From contig JAGRBY010000010.1 in the NCBI GenBank assembly GCA_020433835.1, positions 1-33,417 on the forward strand: a stretch of DNA of 33,417 nt, written 5' to 3'. Positions 25,879 through 33,417 of the stretch are shown one piece after another; position 1 is the stretch's first letter; each line of letters opens with the position of its first letter. A program made the translations under genes and the position numbers. Source of the DNA: Anaerolineae bacterium. Its GTDB lineage: Bacteria > Chloroflexota > Anaerolineae > 4572-78 > J111. The notes under the pieces were generated by a model. That model made no database searches. It was not told the DNA's origin and saw only the letters and a program-made list of their open reading frames with translations.

Positions 25879-27160
25879 GATACAACGTCGATATCTACCA
25901 GTTGGAAAAATTTATCTGCTCAATAAAGTGCTGCCGAGTTTAACTTCTTTTGGTCTAGCGTTTGTCGTGGTGGGCATTTTGATAGCACCATCTTCCAAAA
26001 CGGCGTTAGCTACCACTATCGGAGATACCACCCATACTGGTAGGGGTGATATTGTCAAGGATATAACCGTCCCCGCGGTTCAATCATCCGGTTCAACCGA
26101 ATTATGGACGCAGGGCTTTATCGTTGAGGGTCAACCGGCATATCGTAACATTATTGGCCACATTCTTGATAAAGCCGTCTTTCGATCCTATCGCGACAGT
26201 GACATCTACTACATCTTTCCGGCGGCGGGCAGCTTGCCGACCGTTAAATCCGCTCGCTTCAAAATTGTCGATCAGTTTGGCGCGTATGATGGTGATGTCG
26301 ACTTGACGTTAGAGATTTTCGATAGCGCGACAGGAAATGTAAAGCAAGTCGTCGCTGCGGCTGATGATGATTGGCTTTCGGATAGTAAAGGAAATTGGGT
26401 GTCGATGACGTTAGCAGATGCCACAGTACAGATTGGTTCGGAGGAGTTTTTGGCGTTCCACTTTCACCTTAATGGCAATGTAGGCGGTGACCTTAAAGTT
26501 TTTCCTGAGTTTGAGGTCAAGGTAACCCAGCCGTCAATTGCCGATCTTATTGAGGCAGAAATCATCAGTGCCGATACGATTGCGCCTCTAACGGATCCCT
26601 CAACCGTAACCTCTACGCAGACACTTTCATCGACGGTGTCTCAAATTTCTAAGGAAATTTGGCGTTCCGGGTTTACGGTAGAAGGAACGGCCCATTATGA
26701 GGCTGCCAAAGGCCGATTGGCTGATACTGTGGCGGCAGTTCGCGCGGGTCGGTCTGTCTCCGATATTTACTACCTTTTCCCGGCAACTCCGACAAAACTG
26801 GTTACGGTTCTATCGGCTAAATTCGCCATTTTAGAAAAATCTGGTTCGTACAATGGTCGCGTAAAGCTGTCTCTCGAAGCCCATAATGTCGATGGAGGAT
26901 CACCGCGCGTCATTTCTACGGAAACTATCGATGTAAAAGAGATCGACATAAATAAATGGATCTCCATTCCTCTATCTACAACGCCGGCAGATGTAAAACT
27001 CTCTCCAGATGATTACCTGGCCGCTCATTTTGAATTCGAAAACGGAGCCGACGGCGATTTTGATATCCGCCCAATGTTTGAAGTCGAAACCGCTTTTATC
27101 GAAACAGATGCTGACGATAAGTTCCCCGTTGACATTTATGTTCCTGTATTAATCAAATAA
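25871..27160 (+). CDS. Exported protein of two homologous repeats, unknown function
   Basis: A 429-residue protein. A basic N-terminus and hydrophobic segment (residues 21-40, then ALA near 45-47) indicate export or anchoring. Residues 78-218 and 262-407 are two copies of the same unit, sharing W(T/R)xGF(I/T)VEG, SDIYY(I/L)FPA, (V/L)xSA(R/K)F, the GxYxGxV strand and (L/D)(A)xHFxxNG; I do not recognise the fold, but it looks beta-rich. The protein ends in DIYVPVLIK, a variant of the YLPLVVK tail. I chose ATG 25871, which overlaps the upstream stop (ATGAGTAA) and has GGAG upstream; a GTG at 25853 would add six residues. Coupling to the S74 protein suggests a common surface structure. Confidence 0.8.
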   Translation: MSKIQRRYLPVGKIYLLNKVLPSLTSFGLAFVVVGILIAPSSKTALATTIGDTTHTGRGDIVKDITVPAVQSSGSTELWTQGFIVEGQPAYRNIIGHILDKAVFRSYRDSDIYYIFPAAGSLPTVKSARFKIVDQFGAYDGDVDLTLEIFDSATGNVKQVVAAADDDWLSDSKGNWVSMTLADATVQIGSEEFLAFHFHLNGNVGGDLKVFPEFEVKVTQPSIADLIEAEIISADTIAPLTDPSTVTSTQTLSSTVSQISKEIWRSGFTVEGTAHYEAAKGRLADTVAAVRAGRSVSDIYYLFPATPTKLVTVLSAKFAILEKSGSYNGRVKLSLEAHNVDGGSPRVISTETIDVKEIDINKWISIPLSTTPADVKLSPDDYLAAHFEFENGADGDFDIRPMFEVETAFIETDADDKFPVDIYVPVLIK

Positions 27161-27190
27161 GTAATCGAAGACCATAGTGGTCAATAAAAA

Positions 27191-27219
27191 GACCAGCTCG
27201 CTAACGAGCTGGTCTTTTT
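27191..27219. terminator. Bidirectional Rho-independent terminator
   Basis: GACCAGCTCG (27191-27200) and CGAGCTGGTC (27205-27214) form a perfect 10-bp stem with loop CTAA, with AAAAA before and TTTTT after. It sits between convergent genes ending at 27160 (+) and 27257 (-) and serves both. Confidence 0.95.
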
Positions 27220-27256
27220 ATTGCTCTTAGCCGGTTGACCTAATCCTATACGGATA

Positions 27257-30200
27257 TCACTTTCTAGCCGGCAGCGCTCCACTCTCGAATGGATGTTGCG
27301 TACCACTTACTACTTTTCCTAAAGTTGAAGTTGATACTATTGGCCCCGCCAGATTATTACTTTCATTTTGTTCCAGAACGGCTCCGTAACTAAAGGGCCC
27401 AATCGAGTCGACTCGGCCATACACTGTGGTGCCGGGTGTAGGTGCGGTCCCTCCAGCATAGTATGGGCTGGATAGTGTTAAGGTAACGATTTGTCCAGCC
27501 GCAATAGGAACTCCGCCATTGGGGCTGCTCATTCCCCAATACAAGTCGCCTGTTTGATTTTGAGCGGGTGGTGTGGCTTTGTTGTAATAAACGTCAACCC
27601 AAAATGCATCGGATACAGCCGCGCTGCCTTTATTTTGGATGGTCACCGTGACACCGCTACTGGTTGCCACGAGCTTTTCGATAACCAGATCCGGTAAGGG
27701 AGGGCCACTATCTTTGACGACAAGCGGTAAATAACGCGTTGTGGGAGGTATAGGATTAGGTTCGCTAACATGAACGGCGCTATTGTTGCCGGGTTGGGTT
27801 TCGCCCTGTCCATTACCCAAAGTAGTTGTCACGCTGGCCGTATTGGTGACCACGGTATCCGAACTTACCAGCGTGGCTCTGATAGTGTAAATAAGCTGCC
27901 CCCCCGATGGGAACGAACCAGTAGTTTCTGAGATGGCCCCGGTGCCGGTGGTACTGGGGCAGGTGACGCCGCCCGACGCTGCACAACTCCAACTAACAAA
28001 GTTGGTGATACCGCTCGGCAGAGGATCAGAGATAATGGTGTTGGTAACGGTGCTGGGGCCATTGTTATCGACTGTAACGGTATATGTAATTACTCCATTC
28101 AGCTCCGAATCGCTGCGCACCGCACTTTTGCTGATCGCCAGATCAAAGGTACGGAACGTGTTGGTTAGGGTGCAGGTCACAATCTCATTCTTGCTGACAT
28201 CAATGTTGGAAAACGGACTGCCGTCATCGCAGGTGGTGCTGGTTAGTTCCCACACAGCGGGAATGTTGGTTTCTGAGAGCGTGTAACCGGAACCGGCGAT
28301 AACCGTTATACTGACCGGCGTTGTGGTATCACTCATAATAAGCGTACGATTTAATGCCGACGGCCCATCCTCCAACAAAATGGTAAACTCGGTTGAGTCG
28401 CCAGTTGGGTCGGTGACTTTGTCGATAAAAATGGTGCCCATACTTTCTTCGATGACCAAAGAGTCCGAGGCGGCATTACCTGTAACATCAAGGCTGTTGA
28501 TAGTAGCAGTAGGTTGGCTGGTTGTATTCGTCGCCTCTCCCAGTGAGGCCGGATCAGGAACTTGCAGGGTAACGTCAAAGCTACATGTTGCACCCTCGGC
28601 CAGGCTACCACCGGTTAGACTGAGGGTGGATGTGCCGCTCAACTGAGAGCCACTGCCACAGACATTGTTCATTGGTAATCCAACCGCGGTCATGCCAGAC
28701 AGCATAGCGTCTAAGTCATCGGTAAAAGCAATACTGGTTGCTGTGGCGGTCGAATAGCTGTTCGTCATCGTGAAGGCCAGAGTAACAGTGTCCCCGGCAT
28801 TGGCTGAGGCTTCTGAGAATTGCTTTGAAAATAAAAGCACATCTTTGTTGACTGTTAGAATGTCATTTGCCGGATCGACCACCACTGCATTGCCGTCGAT
28901 TTGGGCGGACAGATTTGAGGTTGTATTGACGTAGTCACCCGATGATGCGCTAGTCGGCACCTGAACCGTAACGGTGAAGGTACACGACTCGCCCGTGTTC
29001 AACGAGCCGTTGCTGAAAATTAAATTTTTATTGCCACTGTTTGCCTGAAGCGAAGAGCCAGATCCACAAATATCGCTCACTGGCAATCCTATCGCTGTCA
29101 TTCCCGATAAGGCATCATTGAGATTATCCGTAAAGGCCATACTGGTGGCCGCACCAAGGGTGGTAGAGTTGATCAATGTGAATGCCAAATCTACCGTCTC
29201 CCCGGGAATTATGGTGGGATCGTCGGCAAATGTTTTGCTGACCGATAAGCCTGCAACCACTAAATCAGCTTCGGCTGGCGGTGCGATCGGGTTTAAGCCG
29301 GCCACGGTTGCAGTCAAGTTACTGGTGGTGTTGGGGTATCGACCGGGTAGCGCATCGGCGGGAACTTGCAGGGTGACGCTAATCGTACAGGTTTCGCCGG
29401 GTGTCAGGCTGCCACCGCTAAAGCTCAATTCGGTCGTACCGCTAATCTGCGAGCCTGTCCCACAGACATTACTCTGCGGCAAACCGGTTGCCGTCAGACC
29501 CGACAGCGTCCCCGTTAGATCATCGGTAAAGGTGATGTCGGTAGCGTTTGACGGTGCTTCTTCACTCTGGCTCAGTTCGAATATCAAATCAACCGTTTGA
29601 CCCGCTATTGCCGAACCGCTAAATGCTTTACTGAAATCGGGAGCCGCCACTACGATCAGGTCGTCGCTGGCAGGCTGGCCGGTTCTTGTTTTGCCGTCGA
29701 TGGTGGCCGTAATATCTTCGGTGGTATTGGTGTAGGTGCCGTTGGCCATGTCGGTTGGAATATCGATGGTGACGCTGAATGTACACGATCCGCTCGCCGC
29801 CAAACTGCCATTTGTCATTGATAGCCCTTGTCGCTCGGTGCCTAAGCTAATAACCGTTATGCTCGATCCGCCCCCACAGAAGCCGCTGGACGGCACTGTA
29901 ACCGACACCGGAAACGGTAAAAATGCCGTTAGATCATCGATAAAAGCGATACTCGTAGCGGCTGAGGACGTACTGCTGTTGGTAATCGTGAAAGCCAGTG
30001 TAACCGTACCGCCGGCCGTTACCGGATCATCGGTGAAGGATTTGGTTAAAATGGGCACTGGCTCAATATAGAGGTTTTCGCTGGCCGCATTGTGGGTACC
30101 TGGTGTTCCACCCAAGGTGGCCGATACGGAGCTGGTGGTGTTTGGATAAACGCCTTCGGTAGCTCCGGCGGGGATCTGGAGAGTGACGGTGAAGGTACAG

Positions 30201-31312
30201 TTCCCGCCATCCGCGGCTAAAGAGCCACCGGTTAAAGAGAGAGTACTGGTACCGGTTAACTGCGAGCCGGCGCCACAGACATTGCTTTGCGGTAAGCCGG
30301 TGGCTACCAAACCCGATAATGTAGCATCTAAATCATCAGTAAAAGCTATATTCGTGGCTGAGTTGTTACGATTAAAGTTCGTCAGGGAAAACACAAGTGG
30401 AACCGTGCCACCGGGCGAAACCGGGTCGTCGACAAAAGATTTGGTCAAAGCTATGTCGGTGTGCGTGACAGCTAAGGTGTCATTGGCCTTGCCGCTTGAT
30501 AGTGTGGAAACCGATACTAACGCAGTCAAGGTTCCGCTGCTGTTGTTCAAATCCCCCAAACCGGTAGCCACTACATCAACGGTAACTGTACAACTCGCTC
30601 CTGCCAGAACAAAACCACTCCCAAAACTGATGACATCCTGGCCGGGTTCGGCGGTCACAACTCCGCCGGTGCAGGTTGTGGCTGCGTTGCTTGGATCGGC
30701 TATGACCATGCCGGTTGGTAGGTTATCTGTAAATGTTAGGTTAGAAGCCAGAGAGCTGTTAGCTGTATTGTCGATAGTAAAAGTCAACGTGCTACGCTGT
30801 CCATAAAACACGGTGCTGGGGCTAAAACTCTTGCTAAAGCCCGGTCGATTGGTGGCAACAATAAGATCGGCCGCTGCGGTGCCGCTGTTGCCCTCACTTG
30901 ATGTTAAATCGCCTGAGGTATTGGAATGGGTTCCGACGGTACTGCTGGTAACATCAACCGACACAGTGCAACTGCCCGAAGCGCCTACGCTTCCATTGCT
31001 AAGAGAAATGGTATCACCACCGTCTGGAGCAGTAAGGATGCCGTCGGTACATGATGTGGTCGCGTTGGCCGGGTCGGCAATAGTTACCCCGGCAGGCAGT
31101 GTATCGGTAAAGGCTAAATCCGTGACAGGCGTTGTCCCTGCGGTTATTGTAAAGATCAGCGTGCTAACGCTGCCGGGACCAATTGTACTGGGGGTGAAGG
31201 TTTTTGAGAATGTGGGCAATGAGGACACCTGTGCAACGACGATCGTCGCTGAGAGGCGGAGTATAACCAAAATAGTGAGAGAAAGAACAAGCTGTCTGAC
31301 ACGAGTTTGCAT
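27257..31312 (-). CDS. Large secreted DUF11-like repeat protein with CARDB-like C-terminus
   Basis: A 1351-residue exported adhesin-like or matrix protein. The signal peptide is residues 1-28 (ending VVAQ). Seven beta-rich repeats of about 124-137 residues start near 35, 159, 288, 422, 559, 691 and 828, each opening (F/L/V)(S/T)K(S/T/A/Q)F and containing the FTD(D/N)L core and CT(F/V)(T/S)V. Residues 959-1054 resemble a prealbumin-like SpaA domain and 1056-1180 a DUF11 domain. YLPLVVK lies internally at 1194-1200, followed by a CARDB-like domain (1207-1325) and a short tail. ATG 31312 has AAGGAG (31319-31324) at 6 nt. No catalytic motif is seen. Repeats 3, 5 and 7 are closest to each other, suggesting expansion within the gene. 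Confidence 0.9.
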   Translation of the reverse strand: MQTRVRQLVLSLTILVILRLSATIVVAQVSSLPTFSKTFTPSTIGPGSVSTLIFTITAGTTPVTDLAFTDTLPAGVTIADPANATTSCTDGILTAPDGGDTISLSNGSVGASGSCTVSVDVTSSTVGTHSNTSGDLTSSEGNSGTAAADLIVATNRPGFSKSFSPSTVFYGQRSTLTFTIDNTANSSLASNLTFTDNLPTGMVIADPSNAATTCTGGVVTAEPGQDVISFGSGFVLAGASCTVTVDVVATGLGDLNNSSGTLTALVSVSTLSSGKANDTLAVTHTDIALTKSFVDDPVSPGGTVPLVFSLTNFNRNNSATNIAFTDDLDATLSGLVATGLPQSNVCGAGSQLTGTSTLSLTGGSLAADGGNCTFTVTLQIPAGATEGVYPNTTSSVSATLGGTPGTHNAASENLYIEPVPILTKSFTDDPVTAGGTVTLAFTITNSSTSSAATSIAFIDDLTAFLPFPVSVTVPSSGFCGGGSSITVISLGTERQGLSMTNGSLAASGSCTFSVTIDIPTDMANGTYTNTTEDITATIDGKTRTGQPASDDLIVVAAPDFSKAFSGSAIAGQTVDLIFELSQSEEAPSNATDITFTDDLTGTLSGLTATGLPQSNVCGTGSQISGTTELSFSGGSLTPGETCTISVTLQVPADALPGRYPNTTSNLTATVAGLNPIAPPAEADLVVAGLSVSKTFADDPTIIPGETVDLAFTLINSTTLGAATSMAFTDNLNDALSGMTAIGLPVSDICGSGSSLQANSGNKNLIFSNGSLNTGESCTFTVTVQVPTSASSGDYVNTTSNLSAQIDGNAVVVDPANDILTVNKDVLLFSKQFSEASANAGDTVTLAFTMTNSYSTATATSIAFTDDLDAMLSGMTAVGLPMNNVCGSGSQLSGTSTLSLTGGSLAEGATCSFDVTLQVPDPASLGEATNTTSQPTATINSLDVTGNAASDSLVIEESMGTIFIDKVTDPTGDSTEFTILLEDGPSALNRTLIMSDTTTPVSITVIAGSGYTLSETNIPAVWELTSTTCDDGSPFSNIDVSKNEIVTCTLTNTFRTFDLAISKSAVRSDSELNGVITYTVTVDNNGPSTVTNTIISDPLPSGITNFVSWSCAASGGVTCPSTTGTGAISETTGSFPSGGQLIYTIRATLVSSDTVVTNTASVTTTLGNGQGETQPGNNSAVHVSEPNPIPPTTRYLPLVVKDSGPPLPDLVIEKLVATSSGVTVTIQNKGSAAVSDAFWVDVYYNKATPPAQNQTGDLYWGMSSPNGGVPIAAGQIVTLTLSSPYYAGGTAPTPGTTVYGRVDSIGPFSYGAVLEQNESNNLAGPIVSTSTLGKVVSGTQHPFESGALPARK

Positions 31313-31559
31313 GGGGATCTCCTTGTCGGTTTAGATGATGGATGAGATTGCGTTCGATGATATGATGGTTTATTTTGGGTGTTATGATGCGCTTACTGCT
31401 TCATCACCGGAGCTGGTCAACTGATGATGAGCATGGTGAGGCTATTGGATTTACATGATAGCAGTACCTTCAGTTGCTTGCTTTATAGTCGGCTAAATTT
31501 ATCGGCATTTCTACTGGATAGTATTGATCATTGCCTTTACACTTTGAAGTCTTACGACA

Positions 31560-31638
31560 AGAAACCAGGGTTTTAGCGTTCAAAAGAGCGCTTCTGGCCG
31601 CAAAAGGTTATCAATGCGGTATCAAAACCCTGGTTTCT
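31560..31638. repeat. 79-bp inverted-repeat element with 15-bp perfect arms
   Basis: AGAAACCAGGGTTTT (31560-31574) is perfectly inverted as AAAACCCTGGTTTCT (31624-31638). Two further stems lie inside: AGCG/CGCT (31575-31578, 31589-31592) and CCGCA/TGCGG (31598-31602, 31615-31619). The whole can fold as a three-way junction. It is either a small palindromic mobile repeat or a structured RNA; the sequence alone does not decide. Confidence 0.75.
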
Positions 31639-31748
31639 AAAAAAGTGCAAACATAGTGTATTGATAAAATGAGGCAAAATGCGTATGCGAGCACAGATTT
31701 AGAGTGCTGCAAATAGAAAAAAATCTCCCATAATCTCAATTATATCTA

Positions 31749-31767
31749 CTTGTGACCAAATCACAAG
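31749..31767. promoter_or_regulatory. CRP-like palindrome, possible operator
   Basis: CTTGTGA and TCACAAG are perfect inverted arms around CCAAA. The half-sites match the CRP/FNR TGTGA/TCACA pattern, but the spacer is 5 bp rather than the usual 6. It lies about 257 bp upstream of the glycosyltransferase at 32024. Confidence 0.3.
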
Positions 31768-31885
31768 GATTAAAAGTAATAAACCCATCCAATTTTTATT
31801 TGCATTTATGGTTAATCTGGATATCATCTGAACTATCCGTTAGATAACCTCTTAATGTTCTTTTTCCCTCTGCTACCTTTGGAGT

Positions 31886-31903
31886 ATCAAAGCTTGCTTT
31901 GAT
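31886..31903. promoter_or_regulatory. 18-bp palindrome, possible operator
   Basis: ATCAAAGC and GCTTTGAT are perfect inverted arms separated by TT, 120 bp upstream of the 32024 gene. The form suits a dimeric repressor site; no regulator is in view. Confidence 0.35.
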
Positions 31904-32023
31904 CGTACTGTAACAGGCTAACCGTGAACCGTTGCTCTATTGGTTCTGCCTACTGAGAGCTTTTGTTCAACCGGGCGATAATTTATCAATGAAAAACTTG
32001 CCAAGCGATATTCAACGACTGAA

Positions 32024-32821
32024 ATGCAAAATCACCTCCCCAGAATAACGAAATCTACCTACTCTGCGCTTGACCTATCTATCGCAGAGGTGACATTACT
32101 GGAGGTACGATTTCACCGCTTAATTAAAGATCAACTCATTCGATTTTTAACCACAGCGGCAATAAAGCAACAAAAAACCGTTGTGGGACACGTTAATATT
32201 CACGCCATGAATTTGGCTTACGAACTGCCTTGGTACAAAAAATTTCTAAATGAAGCGCAACTGGTTTATTGTGATGGCATTGGTGTTATCGTAGCTGCCC
32301 GCTTGCTAGGCCATTCAGTTACTCTAAAACATCGACAAACCTGCCCTGATTGGATTGAAGCTTTGGCTCTGTCTTGCCAAGATCATCAACTTTCTCTATT
32401 TTTGTTGGCCAGTGAGCCTCATGTGCTTACCAAGGCCGTCGATAAACTGCACAGTAAAACGCCACGTTTACGGTTGGCCGGACATCATGGCTATTTTTGC
32501 AAAACCGGCCCCGAAAATGAATCGATAATAAACCGGATTAACGCCTTTAACCCGGATATTTTGTGTGTGGGCTTTGGCATGCCTCTTCAAGAGCAATGGA
32601 TCAAAGATAACAAGGATCGCCTTAAAGCTCAGGTTTTTTTACCCATGGGCGGCTGTTTAGACTATTACACCAATCGAGTTTATCGCGGCCCCCGTTGGCT
32701 CACCGACCACGGCTTAGAATGGGTAATACGCACAGCTACGCAACCTAAGCGCTTGTGGCGTCGTTATTTAGTTGGTAATCCTTTGTTTTTTTGGCGGTTA
32801 GCCAAACACTTGTACTCTTGA
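32024..32821 (+). CDS. WecG/TagA/CpsF-family glycosyltransferase (GT26)
   Basis: A 265-residue enzyme that in characterised members transfers ManNAc or ManNAcA from UDP to a lipid-linked GlcNAc at the inner membrane face. The family order is visible: GHVNIHAMNLAYE (55-67), YCDGIGVIVAARLLG (82-96) with D84 in the position of the catalytic Asp of TagA, PDILCVGFGMPLQEQWI, LPMGGCLDYYTN and the C-terminal basic RRYLVGNPLFFW region that typically binds membrane. Length is usual for the family. WecB at 552-1667 makes the expected donor. I cannot tell ManNAc from ManNAcA use; no UDP-ManNAc dehydrogenase is in the window. The start has no strong ribosome-binding site. Confidence 0.9.
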   Translation: MQNHLPRITKSTYSALDLSIAEVTLLEVRFHRLIKDQLIRFLTTAAIKQQKTVVGHVNIHAMNLAYELPWYKKFLNEAQLVYCDGIGVIVAARLLGHSVTLKHRQTCPDWIEALALSCQDHQLSLFLLASEPHVLTKAVDKLHSKTPRLRLAGHHGYFCKTGPENESIINRINAFNPDILCVGFGMPLQEQWIKDNKDRLKAQVFLPMGGCLDYYTNRVYRGPRWLTDHGLEWVIRTATQPKRLWRRYLVGNPLFFWRLAKHLYS

Positions 32822-33133
32822 GGTGAAACAGAGTACTTCAACGAGGTTATCCTACGGTGGGATGTGCTTAAGATTGCATCTGGTAAAACACAAATTTGCT
32901 TTATCTTAAAGCCTGAGGTACGATTTATCGCTAGCATCTTGCTAGGTAAAAAATCTGCCTATCATAAATCTGTATAAAACAGTTGTATAACCTATATGTC
33001 GTACATCAGAACATCGTTCCGGTATTGAGGGCAGAAGGCTAAGAAATTGAGTTGAACCTTAACAACAGAATAACCATCAAAACATCGTGCCGGGTGTTCA
33101 TAACTGTAAAACGAGAAGGACGAGGATACAGAT
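32822..33133. other. 312-bp noncoding region, probably including the left end of an insertion sequence
   Basis: No gene is visible on either strand; the minus-strand open frame here is a shadow of the transposase-like gene. From about 33000 it contains the two near-identical motifs at 33004 and 33075. The purine-rich GAGAAGGACGAGG near 33113-33125 precedes the ATG at 33134 and can serve as its ribosome-binding site. The outer end of the element could not be placed. Confidence 0.5.
33004..33093 (+). repeat. Direct repeat pair upstream of the transposase-like gene
   Basis: CATCAGAACATCGTTCCGG (33004-33022) recurs as CATCAAAACATCGTGCCGG (33075-33093), 17 of 19 bases identical and 71 bp apart. 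The second copy ends 40 bp before the ATG at 33134. They may be transposase-binding sites near an element end. Confidence 0.6.
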
Positions 33134-33417
33134 ATGAGCAAGTTAGAAGCAGATCGACAGGCCATAATCATTCTGCGACAAGCTGGTATGAGCCAGCGAG
33201 CCGTAGCCGAACACCTGGGACGAAGTGAGCGGTGGGTTCGCAAATGGGAACGACGAGTGAGCGAGTCTGGCTCAGCAGGGTTAGAAGAACAGTCACGAGC
33301 GCCCCATCATGTTCAGCAAAAAATAAGCCCTGCTGTCAAAAAAGCGGTCATAAAAGCGCGAGTTGACCTGATGGCGGGGAGGGTTAGAGGTCACAGCTTG
33401 AAATATATAGGCGGGCA
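33134..33417 (+). CDS. Helix-turn-helix transposase-like gene, cut by the window end
   Basis: Open for 94 codons without a stop to the window edge. The product starts MSKLEADRQAIIILRQAG. Residues 10-42 form a helix-turn-helix (GMSQRAVAEHLGRSERWVRKW, positions 18-38) and are followed by GLEEQSRAPHH (49-59), which resembles the linker GLxDRSRxPH of IS481/IS630-type transposases. The catalytic DDE domain would lie outside the window. A purine-rich stretch GAGAAGGACGAGG lies just upstream. Family assignment is tentative: a stand-alone HTH regulator is unlikely given the linker but cannot be excluded here. Confidence 0.75.
   Translation, partial: MSKLEADRQAIIILRQAGMSQRAVAEHLGRSERWVRKWERRVSESGSAGLEEQSRAPHHVQQKISPAVKKAVIKARVDLMAGRVRGHSLKYIGG

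Larger units (their letters stand above)
31313..32023. other. 711-bp noncoding region between divergent genes
   Basis: No open frame here looks like a gene. It must hold the promoters of the minus-strand repeat-protein gene and of the plus-strand glycosyltransferase, but I cannot pick a convincing -35/-10 pair for either. It contains the inverted-repeat element at 31560-31638 and palindromes at 31749-31767 and 31886-31903, described separately. The stretch from about 31680 to 31830 is AT-rich. Confidence 0.6.

Noticed and set aside
27191..27219. Possible CRISPR or attachment site from the perfect inverted repeat
   Set aside because: It is a single stem with flanking A and T tracts between convergent genes, which is a terminator.
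30183..31334. Long plus-strand frames opposite the DUF11-like gene
   Set aside because: They are antisense shadows of a repetitive gene; they follow the repeat period and lack ribosome-binding sites.
32992..33243. Minus-strand 83-codon frame near the window end
   Set aside because: It is antisense to the transposase-like gene, which has the better start and a recognisable helix-turn-helix.

Overview
The window most likely comes from a filamentous-type Chloroflexota (Anaerolineae-like) bacterium. This is an inference from three things: secreted proteins ending in or carrying a YLPLV(V/I)K-type tail, large DUF11-like repeat proteins, and a secreted tail-fibre-like protein with an S74 chaperone domain. 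No marker gene other than a partial tRNA-Lys is present, so the phylum call is moderate at best. Gene density is normal. Several starts are GTG or TTG.

Layout. The 5' edge holds the end of tRNA-Lys(UUU), a small Cys-rich hypothetical gene and a terminator. From 552 to 18140 lies a surface-polysaccharide locus. It contains wecB (UDP-GlcNAc 2-epimerase) with a two-domain glycosyltransferase on the minus strand, a divergent pair of glycosyltransferases on the plus strand (3861-6271), and a long minus-strand run read from 18140 down to 6355. That run is wzm, wzt (with a C-terminal glycan-binding domain), a membrane-anchored SGNH hydrolase, a methyltransferase-sulfotransferase fusion, a second sulfotransferase, a sulfotransferase with a long repeated coiled coil, and a GT2-GT4 fusion. 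Read together, these genes describe synthesis, sulfation/methylation and ABC-transporter export of a sulfated glycan.

The most interesting proposal concerns how that glycan could be finished. In E. coli O9a, a methyltransferase-containing cap enzyme with a coiled-coil ruler (WbdD) ends the chain, and the Wzt C-terminal domain recognises the cap. Here the same kinds of parts are present, but the kinase is replaced by sulfotransferases and the coil consists of four 56-residue units, exactly eight heptads each. This is a hypothesis drawn from domain content, not a demonstrated mechanism.

From 18182 to 31312 comes a block of exported or surface proteins. It holds a lysyl-endopeptidase-like protease with an Fn3-like and a P-like domain, a TPR protein with a 15-bp minisatellite at its C-terminus, an FG-GAP/ASPIC lipoprotein, an S74 tail-fibre-like protein overlapped by a two-repeat secreted protein, and a 1351-residue DUF11-like repeat protein. 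Beyond a 711-bp noncoding stretch with inverted repeats lies a WecG/TagA/CpsF-family glycosyltransferase. It could use the ManNAc-type donor made by WecB at the other end. The window ends inside a helix-turn-helix transposase-like gene.
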